64,000 nucleotides of DNA from Modestobacter sp. DSM 44400 (GTDB lineage: Bacteria > Actinomycetota > Actinomycetes > Mycobacteriales > Geodermatophilaceae): positions 95,210 to 159,209 of the forward strand of contig NZ_FNOZ01000004.1 of the NCBI RefSeq assembly GCF_900107175.1, written 5' to 3'. The notes under the pieces are model-generated. The model ran no database searches. It was not told the DNA's origin and saw only the letters and a list, made by a program, of their open reading frames with translations. The position numbers were made by a program, and so were the translations under genes. Of the stretch, positions 25,551-33,973 are shown one piece after another. Within the stretch, counting starts at the first letter, position 1, and each line of letters starts with the position of its first letter.

Positions 25551-25958
25551 GTGCCCCTGAACGGGTCGGTGTCCCCGGACGGCGCCCTGGTGCGCCTGGC
25601 CGTGATCACGGCGGTCCCGGTCGTCGTCTTCGGTGCGGTGAGCCTGCTCACCCGGTGGCTGTCCGGGCCGCATGCGCTCCGCCGTCGGCACGCCGGGCCG
25701 GCCGTTCCGACCCGCCGCCCGCTCGAACTGGTCGCCGCGGACGTGCGCCGGCTGGCCCGTGAGCTCGCGATGGTGCCCAGCGGCACCCCGGTGGCTCGCC
25801 GGCGTGGCCTGCTCGCCGCTTACGACGACGTGCTGTGCGAGGCCGCCGCCGCGCTGGAGGTGCCCGAACACCTGGCCGACGTGCCCCTGGCCGGGCGCGA
25901 GGTGGAGCGGATCCGGCTGCTCGCCGCGCTCCGGTCGGCCGGTCTGGTGACCGACTGA
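25551..25958 (+). CDS. hypothetical membrane-anchored protein
   Basis: 135 aa: one N-terminal helix (LVRLAVITAVPVVVFGAVSLLTRWL, about 13-37) and a helical cytoplasmic domain (RRPLELVAADVRRLARELAMVPSGTPVARRRGLLAAYDDVLCEAAAALEVPEHLADVPLAGREVERIRLLAALRSAGLV). Similar small proteins exist across actinobacteria without assigned function. GTG 25551 follows TAGCGT by 7 nt. Its TGA overlaps the apparent CTG start of the next gene. Confidence 0.75.
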   Translation: MPLNGSVSPDGALVRLAVITAVPVVVFGAVSLLTRWLSGPHALRRRHAGPAVPTRRPLELVAADVRRLARELAMVPSGTPVARRRGLLAAYDDVLCEAAAALEVPEHLADVPLAGREVERIRLLAALRSAGLVTD

Positions 25959-26566
25959 GCGAGCCGGACACCGGTGGCCGGCTGTTCCTCGCCGTCGACC
26001 CGCCGCCGGCGGCCGTCGCCGCCCTCGACGCCGCGCTGGCGCCGCTGCGGGGTGCGCCCGGTGCGCCGCGCTGGACGCCGCCGGAACGGTGGCACCTCAC
26101 CCTGCTGTTCCTGGGCGACGTGCCCGCCCCAGACGTCGGACCGTTGTGCGCCGCCGTGGCCCCGGCAGTCGCCGCTGACCCGCCGATGACGCTGCAGCTG
26201 GCGGGCGGCGGCCGGTTCGGGTCGCGACGCCGTCCGGCCGTCTGCTGGGCCGGCGTGACCGGAGACGTCGATGAACTGACCGCACTGGCCGGCCGGCTGG
26301 CCGGAGCGGCCCGCACCGTCGGGCTGTCCGTGGAGGACCGGCCCTTCCGCGCGCACCTCACGCTGGGCCGGTGGCGGGCCGGGCAGCCGGCCGACGGCGA
26401 CCTGTGCGACCGGCTCGCCGGCACCGCGGGGCCGACGTGGCCGGTCAGCGAGGTCGTGCTGTGGCGCAGCCACCTCGGACCGGCCCCGCGCTACGACCGG
26501 GTGTCCGCCTGGCCGTTGAAGGACCCCCTTCTCCCCACCCCTCGCAAGCTCGGGGCGGGACCCTGA
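25955..26566 (+). CDS. thpR: RNA 2',3'-cyclic phosphodiesterase (ThpR / 2'-5' RNA ligase family)
   Basis: Cytosolic 2H phosphoesterase of 203 aa. Both catalytic HxT/S motifs are present: HLTLLFLGD near residue 45 and HLTLGRWR near 134. No ATG/GTG/TTG precedes GGRLFLAVDPPPAAV in frame except an implausible GTG at 25835 inside the previous gene; the likely start is CTG 25955, overlapping the previous stop as CTGA. The normal C-terminus ends about VSAWPL; the last residues (KDPLLPTPRKLGAGP) are encoded by the stem-loop repeat at 26519-26574, which also supplies the stop. The tail is probably a neutral extension. Confidence 0.85.
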   Translation: MSEPDTGGRLFLAVDPPPAAVAALDAALAPLRGAPGAPRWTPPERWHLTLLFLGDVPAPDVGPLCAAVAPAVAADPPMTLQLAGGGRFGSRRRPAVCWAGVTGDVDELTALAGRLAGAARTVGLSVEDRPFRAHLTLGRWRAGQPADGDLCDRLAGTAGPTWPVSEVVLWRSHLGPAPRYDRVSAWPLKDPLLPTPRKLGAGP

Positions 26567-26574
26567 AGGGGGCC
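26519..26574 (+). repeat. stem-loop repeat copy, overlapping the thpR 3' end
   Basis: AAGGACCCCCTTC at the left pairs with GAAGGGGGCC at the right; the core is CCTCGCAAGCTCGGGG. It lies between convergent thpR and aldo/keto reductase genes. Uniquely among the copies it begins inside the coding sequence and provides its stop codon. Confidence 0.75.
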
Positions 26575-26577
26575 GAA

Positions 26578-27546
26578 CTACCAGGCGTACTGCATCGGCG
26601 CCGGCTTCTTCCCCGGGAAGATGTCGTCGAGCGCGTCGAGCTGCTCGGTCGTCAGGGTCAGGGAGGCCGCGCCCAGCGAGCTCTCGAACTGGGCCATCGT
26701 GCGCGGACCGATGATCGGCGCGGTCACCGCCGGCTGGTGCAGCAGCCAGACCAGCCCGACGTCGGCCGGCGCCAGCCCCCACTCCGCACAGAGGTCCTCG
26801 TACCGCTGCAACTGCGGGCGCACCTCCGCCACCCGCTTCTGGTTGCGCTCGTTGTGCCGCCGGCTGCCATCCTGCTTCGCGAGCACGCCGGCGAGCAGGC
26901 CGCCCTGCAGCGGGCTCCACGGGATGATGCCGATGCCGTAGTGCTGCGCGGCCGGGAGAACCTCCAGCTCGATGTCCCGGGTGAGCAAGTTGTAGATGGA
27001 CTGCTCGCTGACCAGGCCGGTGAAGTGGCGGGCGCGGGCGGCCTCGCTGCCGGCGGCGAGCTGCCAACCGGCGTGGTTGGACGAGCCCACGTAGAGCACC
27101 TTGCCCTGGGCGACCAGCGTCTCGCAGGCCTGCCAGATCTCGTCCCACGGGGTGGCGAGGTCGACGTGGTGGAACTGGTAGAGGTCGATCCAGTCGGTCT
27201 GCATCCGCCGCAGCGACTCGTCGGCGGACCGGACGAGGTTGCGGGCGGACAGGAACGTGTCGTTCGGCCAGTCGCTCATCGAGCCGTAGACCTTGGTGGC
27301 CAGCACGGTGCGCTCCCGGCGTCCGCCGCCCGAGGCGAACCAGGTGCCGAGGATCTCCTCGGTGCGGCCCTTGCCGGCCGACTGACCGTAGACGTTGGCG
27401 GTGTCGAAGAAGTTCACACCCTCGGTGTGGGCGCGGTCCATGATCTCGTGCGCGTCCTCCTCGGAGGTCTCCGGGCCGAAGTTCATGGTGCCGAGGCAGA
27501 GCCGGGAGACCGACAGTCCGCTGCGGCCGAGGTGGGTCTGGTCCAT
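26578..27546 (-). CDS. aldo/keto reductase
   Basis: NADPH-dependent (beta/alpha)8 oxidoreductase, 322 aa. The catalytic tetrad can be read as Asp in FFDTANVYG, Tyr in the same motif, Lys in LATKVYG and His in YQFHHVD. The cofactor-binding C-terminal part (APIIGPRTMAQFESSLGA) is canonical for the AKR11/13-like group. ATG 27546 preferred over 27555 on spacing to GGGTGG. Divergent from the thioesterase gene with only 27 bp between starts. Substrate unknown. Confidence 0.9.
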   Translation of the reverse strand: MDQTHLGRSGLSVSRLCLGTMNFGPETSEEDAHEIMDRAHTEGVNFFDTANVYGQSAGKGRTEEILGTWFASGGGRRERTVLATKVYGSMSDWPNDTFLSARNLVRSADESLRRMQTDWIDLYQFHHVDLATPWDEIWQACETLVAQGKVLYVGSSNHAGWQLAAGSEAARARHFTGLVSEQSIYNLLTRDIELEVLPAAQHYGIGIIPWSPLQGGLLAGVLAKQDGSRRHNERNQKRVAEVRPQLQRYEDLCAEWGLAPADVGLVWLLHQPAVTAPIIGPRTMAQFESSLGAASLTLTTEQLDALDDIFPGKKPAPMQYAW

Positions 27547-27573
27547 GCCACCCACCCTGGCACCCTGTTCGGC

Positions 27574-28401
27574 GTGCCGCCGACCGACGCCGTCCCGCTG
27601 TCCGACTTCGACGCCGCCACCGCTGTCTCCCGCGGCGAGGGCGGCGGCCTGACCGCCGTCCTGGACCCGGGCTGGGACGTCGGCAGCGGGGTGCTCAACG
27701 GCGGGTACCTGCTGTCGGTCGCCGCGCGGGCCGCGGTGCTCGAGTCACCGCACCCGCACCCGGTGGCGCTGTCGGCCAGCTACCTGCGGGTCACCGGCCC
27801 GGGCAGGACGACGCTCACCGTGACGCCCGGCCCGGCCGGCCGCACGCTGGCGCACGCGCAGGTGACGCTGGGGGACCCGGCCGGCCCCACGCTCGCCGTC
27901 CAGGCGACGACTGCCACGCTGGGCGAGGACGCCCCGGTGTTCTCCTCTCCGATGCCGGAGGTTCCTCCCGTCGAGCGGTGCCTGCCCGCGGACGCCGGGG
28001 CCGACCTGGCCGGTCACCCGGTCCCCGTGGTCGGGCTGCGGGAGCGGGTGGAGACGCGGCTCGACCCGGCGACCGCCGGCTGGGCCGCCGGGCAGCCGTT
28101 GGGGGAGCCGGTGATGCGGGCGTGGGTCCGCCTGACCGGCGGCCGGGAGCCCGACCCGCTGGCGCTGGTCCTGTTCGCCGACGTGCTGCCGCCGACCAGC
28201 TGGGCGATCGGCCAGTACGGGTGGGCTCCCACGGTGCAGCTGCAGGTGCTCATCCGGGCGCTGCCGGCCCCGGGCTGGTGCCTGGTGGAGGCCCGGGCCA
28301 GCGAGGTCGCCGGTGGATGGCTCGACGAGGACTACCGGATCTGGGACTGCACCGGCCGGCTCGTCGCGCAGAGCCGACAACTCGCCCGCGCCCCGAGATG
28401 A
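27574..28401 (+). CDS. thioesterase-family (double hot-dog) protein
   Basis: 275 aa. The N-terminal half WDVGSGVLNGGYLLSVAARAAV is the acyl-CoA thioesterase (TesB-like) hot-dog helix; LSASYLRVTGPGRTTLTV and the second half (WVRLTGGREPDPLALVLFADVLPPTSW...VQLQVLIRALPAPGWCLVEARASEVAGGWLDEDYRIWDCTGRLVAQSRQLA) complete the second hot-dog with the usual Q-R tail. Predicted acyl-CoA hydrolysis in the cytosol. GTG 27574 has no ribosome-binding site but CACCCT 7 nt upstream, so it may be leaderless. Followed 2 bp later by a stem-loop repeat. Confidence 0.85.
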   Translation: MPPTDAVPLSDFDAATAVSRGEGGGLTAVLDPGWDVGSGVLNGGYLLSVAARAAVLESPHPHPVALSASYLRVTGPGRTTLTVTPGPAGRTLAHAQVTLGDPAGPTLAVQATTATLGEDAPVFSSPMPEVPPVERCLPADAGADLAGHPVPVVGLRERVETRLDPATAGWAAGQPLGEPVMRAWVRLTGGREPDPLALVLFADVLPPTSWAIGQYGWAPTVQLQVLIRALPAPGWCLVEARASEVAGGWLDEDYRIWDCTGRLVAQSRQLARAPR

Positions 28402-28403
28402 TG

Positions 28404-28459
28404 AAGGACCTCCTCCTCCCCATCCCTCGCAAGCTCGGGGCGGGGCCCTGGAGGGGGCC
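28404..28459 (+). repeat. stem-loop repeat copy
   Basis: AAGGACCTCCTCC...core CCTCGCAAGCTCGGGG...GGAGGGGGCC, 2 bp after the thioesterase stop and abutting the stop of the converging permease gene (28460). Predicted bidirectional terminator. Confidence 0.75.
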
Positions 28460-31135
28460 TCAAGCGTCATCGCGCAGCACGGTCGCCGGGTCGGCGCGGT
28501 CGGCGGCGCGTTGGGCGTACAGCGCGGCCAGCCCGGCCACCACGACCGCTCCGGCGACCGTCGCGGCCACCGCCGTCCACGGGACGTCGAGCAGCGGGGT
28601 GGGCGGGCGCAGCCGGTCGACGTCCAGCCGCCGGTTGACCACCGCCACCGCACCGGCCGCCAGCACCGCGCCGAGCACGAGGCCGGCGACGGCGACCCCG
28701 GCCAACTCGACGACCAGCGAGCGCAGGTGGGCCGCCCGGGACAGCCCCAGCCGGCGGGCCATCACGTACCCCGACACCCGGGTGCGGGACCGGGCCTCCA
28801 GGTACAGCAGCAGGCCGCCGATCGCGATCACACCGACGAAGACGGCCAGCGCGGACAGGTAGCCGAAGGTCCAGGTGATCCCCAGGAAGTTCGCGTTGGT
28901 CTGCACCTGGTCCGGTTGCAGCTCCCGGCTGTCCACGCCGCCGGCGGCGACGAGGGAGTCGATGGCCGGGCCGATCGACCCGTCGGTCCAGACCTCGGCC
29001 ATCCGGCCCGCGCCGGCCGACCGCGGCACGTCCGGGACGCGGTCGGCGGCCACCATCACCACCGGGTCGGCGGAGCGGCGACCCGGCAGCACCCGGGCCT
29101 CGGCGACCACCTGGGCGGGCAGCGCCTGGCTGCCCAGCCACAGGTCGGGATCGCCGGCGGACAGTCCGGCGGCCACCACCGGCACCCGTCCGTCGACCTC
29201 GGGCCCGTCCAGCGCGGCGAGCAGTTCCGCCAGCGGCTGGTCGGCGAAGGAGTCGTCCCAGAAGGCGGTGCCGGCGAAGTCGTCGGGGTCCACGGCGAGC
29301 ACCTGGACGTCGGTGCGGTCGCCGCTGCCACCGTCCTGGGAGGGGGCCAGCGCGCTCCCGTCGTACCGGACGACGTAGGTGCCCACCGCGTCGATCGCGG
29401 CGGTCGACTGGAACCGGCTCACCGAGATGACCGCCCGGGTCGCGCCGATCTGCACCCCGACCTTGGCGTCCAGAGTCGTCTGCGAGCTGGCGGTCAGCGT
29501 GGCGGTGTAACCGAGCACGGCGACCGGCAGGGCGACCGCGACCAGCAGTGTCGCGGTTGCCAGCCGGGCCGCGGTCAGCCGGTTGACCGCGAGGAACACC
29601 GCCGGTGCCCGGCGGCCCGCCCAGCCGCGCAGCCGCGGCAGCAGGGCGGTGACCAGCCGGGCAAGCAGCACCGCGGCGCCGGCGATGCCCAGCAGCGGGA
29701 AGGCCACCAGCAGCCCGTTGACCTGGGCCACCCCGCCGGTGCTCACGATGGCGTCCCGGCCCTCCAACAGCGCCCAGCACCAGGCGGCGGCCGCGAGCAG
29801 GGCCAGCTCCCACGGCACCTGCGCCGGCCACCGCGGTGTCGCGCCCAGCGGACGCTCCGCGGTGCCGCGGGCCCGCAGCCCGGCGACCACGGAGGCAGCG
29901 CCCAGCCCGACGACGAACGCGGCGACACCGGCCCACACCGCCGCACTGGTGGCCGCCGGGTCGAGGTCGTCGGCCGGCCCGAGGCCGGCGATCAGCAGCC
30001 GGGACGCCGCCCAGCCCAGCGCCGCGCCGGCCAGCGCGGGCAGCCCGAGCTCCAGGGCCGCCTTCCCGGCCAGCGGCACCGGGCCCACCCCGCGGGCGGC
30101 CAGCAGCCGGACCTCACTCGCCCGCCGGTCGGCCCAGAAGCTGCCGGCGGCCGCGACCAGGAGCAGCGCGAGCAGGGCACCGGCGACGGCCACCGGGATG
30201 ACCGGCCCACGCAGCCCGGACTCGATCAGCTGCGCGCGGTCGGCGGCGGTGGCGAGACGTTGGTTGGTGAGGCTGAACGTGCGTCCGTCGTCGGCCAGCG
30301 CGAAGGCCCGCTGCTGGGCACGCTCCTGCTCGGCCCGCACCGCCCGGGCGTCGGTGAGGGAGAGACGGTCGGCGTCCAGTGGCACCTGGGCGATCTGCTC
30401 GACCACGGTGTAGCCGGCGGCCAGTCGGTGGAAGGTCGCCGGGTCGGGCACGATCCCCAGTGCCGGTGGAGGCGTGTTGGAGCTCGTGTCGTTGGCGTAG
30501 AGCAGTCGGTAGTCGCACCAGTAGGCGCCCGGGTCCACGGTGAAGAGATCGGTGTAGAGGCCGACGACGTCCACCGGCCGGTCGGCCACGGTGATCGTGT
30601 CCCCGAGGGCGATGCCCGAGTTCTGCGCGTACCCGGCCGGCAACCAGATGCCCTCGCCGGGCTGCTGGTCGACGACCTGCACATGCTCGGTCGCGCCGGG
30701 CCGGGAGAACAGGCTCAGCTGGATCGACACCGGCTCTCCCGAGGGCGCGACCACGGTGGCGCCGTCCGGTCCGCGGTACCGCCCGACCAGCTGCGCTGTC
30801 GCCAGCACCGGCGAGCTGGCCCGACCCTGCTCGCGCCAGGCCCCCGCCAGCACCTCGTCCAAGTTGGCGGACGCCAGCTGACCGGTCGCGACGCCGTTCT
30901 GGGTGAGCTGCTGGCTTCCGAAGCCCGCCTGCACCCAGCCGGCCTCCGCGCACTGCGGGGCCAGCTGCTGCTGCAGCGCGGCGGAGCGGGCCGAGGACAG
31001 GAACAGCGGCGCGGAGGCGACCGCGCACGCCAGGATCGCGCTGGTCACCAGGACGGCGGCGACAGCGGCCGGCTGGCGCAGTCCCAGCCACGGCGCTCGG
31101 GTCCAGGGCGGCAGCCGCCAGAGTCTGCGGCTCAC
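28460..31135 (-). CDS. FtsX/MacB-like ABC transporter permease
   Basis: 891-aa membrane protein. A first helix (AAVAAVLVTSAILACAVASAPLFL, about 20-43) is followed by an ectodomain of about 300 residues, then a helix cluster (PVAVAGALLALLLVAAAGSFWADRRASEVRLLAARGVGP, with the FtsX-type cytoplasmic loop), more helices, a second ectodomain rich in Asp/Gly, and a final three-helix FtsX module ending in YAQRAADRADPATVLRDDA. This is a two-module FtsX permease. GTG 31135 overlaps the ATPase stop (GTGA). With two ATPases upstream it probably forms a type VII ABC exporter or mechanotransmission complex; cargo unknown. Confidence 0.88.
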   Translation of the reverse strand: MSRRLWRLPPWTRAPWLGLRQPAAVAAVLVTSAILACAVASAPLFLSSARSAALQQQLAPQCAEAGWVQAGFGSQQLTQNGVATGQLASANLDEVLAGAWREQGRASSPVLATAQLVGRYRGPDGATVVAPSGEPVSIQLSLFSRPGATEHVQVVDQQPGEGIWLPAGYAQNSGIALGDTITVADRPVDVVGLYTDLFTVDPGAYWCDYRLLYANDTSSNTPPPALGIVPDPATFHRLAAGYTVVEQIAQVPLDADRLSLTDARAVRAEQERAQQRAFALADDGRTFSLTNQRLATAADRAQLIESGLRGPVIPVAVAGALLALLLVAAAGSFWADRRASEVRLLAARGVGPVPLAGKAALELGLPALAGAALGWAASRLLIAGLGPADDLDPAATSAAVWAGVAAFVVGLGAASVVAGLRARGTAERPLGATPRWPAQVPWELALLAAAAWCWALLEGRDAIVSTGGVAQVNGLLVAFPLLGIAGAAVLLARLVTALLPRLRGWAGRRAPAVFLAVNRLTAARLATATLLVAVALPVAVLGYTATLTASSQTTLDAKVGVQIGATRAVISVSRFQSTAAIDAVGTYVVRYDGSALAPSQDGGSGDRTDVQVLAVDPDDFAGTAFWDDSFADQPLAELLAALDGPEVDGRVPVVAAGLSAGDPDLWLGSQALPAQVVAEARVLPGRRSADPVVMVAADRVPDVPRSAGAGRMAEVWTDGSIGPAIDSLVAAGGVDSRELQPDQVQTNANFLGITWTFGYLSALAVFVGVIAIGGLLLYLEARSRTRVSGYVMARRLGLSRAAHLRSLVVELAGVAVAGLVLGAVLAAGAVAVVNRRLDVDRLRPPTPLLDVPWTAVAATVAGAVVVAGLAALYAQRAADRADPATVLRDDA

Positions 31136-31800
31136 GACGGCGCGCCGTCGGTCAGGTGGCCGTCGCGCATCGACAGCACCCGGTCGGCGCGGGCCCAGGC
31201 CAGCTCGTCGTGGGTGGCGATGAGCACCGCGGAGCCGGCGCGGGCGGCGTCGGTGACGGCGTCCAGCAGCCGGTCGGCATGCCCGCGGTCCTGGTGGGCG
31301 GTGGGCTCGTCGGCGAGCAGCACCGCCGGGCGCAGCAGCAGGGCGCGGGCGACGGCGACCCGCTGCTGCTCCCCGAGGGAGGCCTGCGCCGGGTAGCGGT
31401 CGACGAGGTGGTCGAGACCGAAGTCGGCGAGCAGGTCCCGCGCTCGCGGCTCCTCGGTCGCGAGGGTGCCGCGCAGCCGGGCCGGGAGCAGCACGTTGTC
31501 GCCCAGGTTGAGGTCGGCGACCAGCCCGAGGGCCTGCGGGACGAGGGCGAGCTCGGGCCAGCCCAGGGTGTCCGGGCGGCGGTCCGCCAGCGCGCCGTGG
31601 TAACTGAGGATGCCCTCGTCGGCGGTCTCCCAGCCGCACAGCAGCGCCAGCAGCGTCGACTTGCCCGACCCGGACGGTCCGACGAGCGCGACGAACTCGC
31701 CGGCGTCGACCTGCAGGTCCACCCCGGCCAGGGCGGACACCGTCTCCGCGCCGCGCCGGTACCGCTTTACCAGCCCACTGCCTTCAAAGCCACCCGTCAC
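31132..31800 (-). CDS. ABC transporter ATPase (LolD/MacB type)
   Basis: 222-aa ATPase: Walker [11 protein letters not shown]-loop LVPQALGLVADLNLGDNV, signature ASLGEQQRVAVARAL (variant of LSGGQ), Walker B AVLLADEPTAHQD with catalytic Glu, and switch His in IATHDELAWARADRVL. The TAHQD in place of TxxLD is unusual but the catalytic Glu is kept. GTG 31800 overlaps the upstream ATPase stop, and its own stop overlaps the permease start, so all three are coupled. It is the second ATPase of the set. Confidence 0.88.
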   Translation of the reverse strand: MTGGFEGSGLVKRYRRGAETVSALAGVDLQVDAGEFVALVGPSGSGKSTLLALLCGWETADEGILSYHGALADRRPDTLGWPELALVPQALGLVADLNLGDNVLLPARLRGTLATEEPRARDLLADFGLDHLVDRYPAQASLGEQQRVAVARALLLRPAVLLADEPTAHQDRGHADRLLDAVTDAARAGSAVLIATHDELAWARADRVLSMRDGHLTDGAPS

Positions 31801-32543
31801 GCCGGCATCAGCCGGCCGTGGTCGAGCCGGATGAAGCCGTCGGTGACCGCCATCACCCGCGGGTCGTGGGAGGAGATGACGAACCCGACGCCGGCGGTGG
31901 ACAGGTCCTCCATCGCGGCCAGCACCCGTTCCGCTGCAGCAGTGTCCAGCTCGGCGGTCGGCTCGTCGGCCACGACCAGGGCGGGGGCGCCGACCACGCC
32001 GCAGGCCACGGCGAGGCGCTGCTGCTCCCCGCCGGACAGCTGTGCCGGGTGGTGGTCGGCCCGCTCGGCCAGGCCCAGCCGGTCCAGCAGGTCCAACGCG
32101 TCGGCGTCGCTCACCGCCGTGCCGCGCAGCTGGCCGGCCAGCCGGATCTGGGCGACCGCGTCCAGGTAGGGCAGCAAATTCTCCCCGGGGCGCTGGAAGA
32201 GGTAGGCGACCTGCTGCTGGCGGAGCCGGCGGCGGGCCCGGGCGCGCAACTGGTCGACCCGCTGCCCGGCGATCAGCACCTCGCCGCTGTCGGGGCGGTC
32301 GATGCAGGCGAGCAGCCGCAGCAGCGAGGACTTGCCCGATCCCGACGGCCCGACCACCACGGTCACCTGTGCCCGCGGGATGGCCAGCGTGACGTCGACC
32401 AGCGCCGGCACCGACTCGGTCGCCGTCCGGTAGGTCTTGGACACGCCCCGGCACACCGCGGCCGAGGCCTCCACGGGCGCGGCGGTGAAGACCGGCGCGG
32501 CCAGCGGGTCGTCGGCGAACCGGAAGCCCTCGGGACCGCTCAT
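31797..32543 (-). CDS. ABC transporter ATPase (LolD/MacB type)
   Basis: 248-aa ATPase with Walker [11 protein letters not shown]-loop YLFQRPGENLLPYLDAV, full signature LSGGEQQRLAVACGV, Walker B ALVVADEPTAELD, and switch His in ISSHDPRVMAV. An N-terminal extension of about 30 residues precedes the first strand. ATG 32543 lies 12 bp after the TetR stop. With the following ATPase and the large permease it suggests an asymmetric ATPase heterodimer driving one two-module permease. Confidence 0.88.
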   Translation of the reverse strand: MSGPEGFRFADDPLAAPVFTAAPVEASAAVCRGVSKTYRTATESVPALVDVTLAIPRAQVTVVVGPSGSGKSSLLRLLACIDRPDSGEVLIAGQRVDQLRARARRRLRQQQVAYLFQRPGENLLPYLDAVAQIRLAGQLRGTAVSDADALDLLDRLGLAERADHHPAQLSGGEQQRLAVACGVVGAPALVVADEPTAELDTAAAERVLAAMEDLSTAGVGFVISSHDPRVMAVTDGFIRLDHGRLMPA

Positions 32544-32555
32544 CGAGTGCGCAGC

Positions 32556-33203
32556 CTAGGGGCTGGGTGCCGTTCCGCTGGGCAGGGCCACCGGTCCGGT
32601 CAGGTAACGCTGCAGCGTGGGCCCGACCGCGGCCACCAGCTCCTCGGCCGGCGCCGAGGCCAGCGGCTCCACCCGCAGCACGTACCGGGTGACGACCAGC
32701 CCGGCCAGCTGAGAGGCGACCAGCGCCCCCCGGGCCTCCGCCTCGGCCGGGGGCAGCCCGAGGGTGCCCACCACCCGGCGGACGACCCGATTGACGATGA
32801 ACTCGCGCAGCAGCCGCGCCGTCCACTCGTTGCTGACCGCGGAGCGGATCAGCGCCAGCCCGGCGGCCCGGCCGGGCCCGTCCCAGACACCGAGCACCAT
32901 CCGGACGACGTTCGCGCCGAGCTCGGCCGGGCCGCCCTCGAGCACCGCGGGCAGCAGCTCGTCGGGATCGGCCGGGGCGTCGACGGCGGCGAGGAAGAGC
33001 CTCTCCTTGCTGCCGAAGTAGTGGTGCACCAGCGCCGGGTCGACCCCGGCGGCGGCGGCGATGACCCGGATGGAGGCGCCGTCGTAGCCGCGTTCGGCGA
33101 AGGTGGCGCGGGCCGCGGCAAGGACGCCGTCCCGGGTCCCGGGGTTGCCAGGACGGCGGCCGGTGCCGCGGGCCCGGCGCGGCCGGGCGGCCGGCTCGCT
33201 CAG
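32556..33203 (-). CDS. TetR-family transcriptional regulator
   Basis: 215-aa repressor. The helix-turn-helix reads LAAARATFAERGYDGASIRVIAAAAGVDPALVHHYFGSKERLFLAAV; the rest is a helical ligand-binding domain (TetR_C-like). Start: no ATG/GTG/TTG exists in frame near the N-terminus; CTG 33203 overlaps the permease stop as CTGA and has GGAGG 5 nt upstream, so a CTG start is well supported. Located between two ABC systems on the same strand, it probably controls the whole block. Confidence 0.87.
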   Translation of the reverse strand: MSEPAARPRRARGTGRRPGNPGTRDGVLAAARATFAERGYDGASIRVIAAAAGVDPALVHHYFGSKERLFLAAVDAPADPDELLPAVLEGGPAELGANVVRMVLGVWDGPGRAAGLALIRSAVSNEWTARLLREFIVNRVVRRVVGTLGLPPAEAEARGALVASQLAGLVVTRYVLRVEPLASAPAEELVAAVGPTLQRYLTGPVALPSGTAPSP

Positions 33204-33973
33204 CTGGTCCTCCGCCGCAGGGTGGCCGCCGCCAGCACCAGGGCCAGCAGCGCGCCGCCGGCCACGACGGCCAGGTCCAGCCCCATCCGGCCGGTCGCCG
33301 CCGAGGAGCTGCCGACCTCCTGCAGGGCGTCGACGGCGTAGGTCAACGGCAACACGTCGCTGATCGCCTGCAGCCAGCCCGCCATCTGCTCGCGCGGCAC
33401 CAGCAGCCCGCAGAGGAAGACCTGCGGAAGCACGACCACCGGCATGAACTGCACCGCCTGGAACTCGCTGCGGGCGAATGCGCTGCACAGCAGCCCCAGG
33501 GCCACGCCGAGGACAGCGTCGACCATCGCGATCAGCACCACCCAGCCCAGCGGGCCGGCCGTCTCCAGGCCGAGCAGCCCGAAGCCGACGGCGGTGGTGA
33601 CGGCGGCCTGGACGGCGGCCGCGAGGCCGAAGCCGGCGCCGTAGCCCAGCAGCAGTGCCGGCCGGGGGAGCGGTGTGGTGAGCAGCCGCTCCAGCGTGCC
33701 GGAGGTGCGCTCGCGGAGCATCGCGATGCTGGTGACCAGGAACATCACCACGAACGGGAAGATCGCCAGCATCACCAGGCCGACCCGGTCGAAGACCTGC
33801 GGCTGCCCGGTCCACAGCGCGTCCATCAGGCCCAGCAGCAGGCTGGGCACGACGAGCAGCAGCACGATGGTGCGCGGGTCGTGCCGCAGCTGACGGAGCA
33901 CCCGGGCGGTGACCGCCAGCGTGGTGGCGCCCGGCGCGGCGTGCGGGCGGGCGTGCGTCGGGATGGCGGTCAT
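33200..33973 (-). CDS. ABC-2 type exporter permease
   Basis: 257-aa membrane protein with six helices and the ABC-2 signature: RDPRTIVLLLVVPSLLLGLMDALW, the cytoplasmic motif RERTSGTLERLLTTPLPRPALLLGY, and PQVFLCGLLVPREQMAGWLQAISDVLPLTYAVDALQEV near the C-terminus. This is the DrrB/NodJ-like group used for drug, lipid or polysaccharide export. ATG 33973 overlaps the ATPase stop (ATGA). Acts with the upstream ATPase; substrate unknown. Confidence 0.9.
   Translation of the reverse strand: MTAIPTHARPHAAPGATTLAVTARVLRQLRHDPRTIVLLLVVPSLLLGLMDALWTGQPQVFDRVGLVMLAIFPFVVMFLVTSIAMLRERTSGTLERLLTTPLPRPALLLGYGAGFGLAAAVQAAVTTAVGFGLLGLETAGPLGWVVLIAMVDAVLGVALGLLCSAFARSEFQAVQFMPVVVLPQVFLCGLLVPREQMAGWLQAISDVLPLTYAVDALQEVGSSSAATGRMGLDLAVVAGGALLALVLAAATLRRRTS

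Noticed and set aside
28313..31396. 1027-codon plus-strand open frame antisense to the FtsX-like permease
   Set aside because: Translation is low-complexity (Arg, Gly, Gln, His) with no domain; the minus frame has a full permease.
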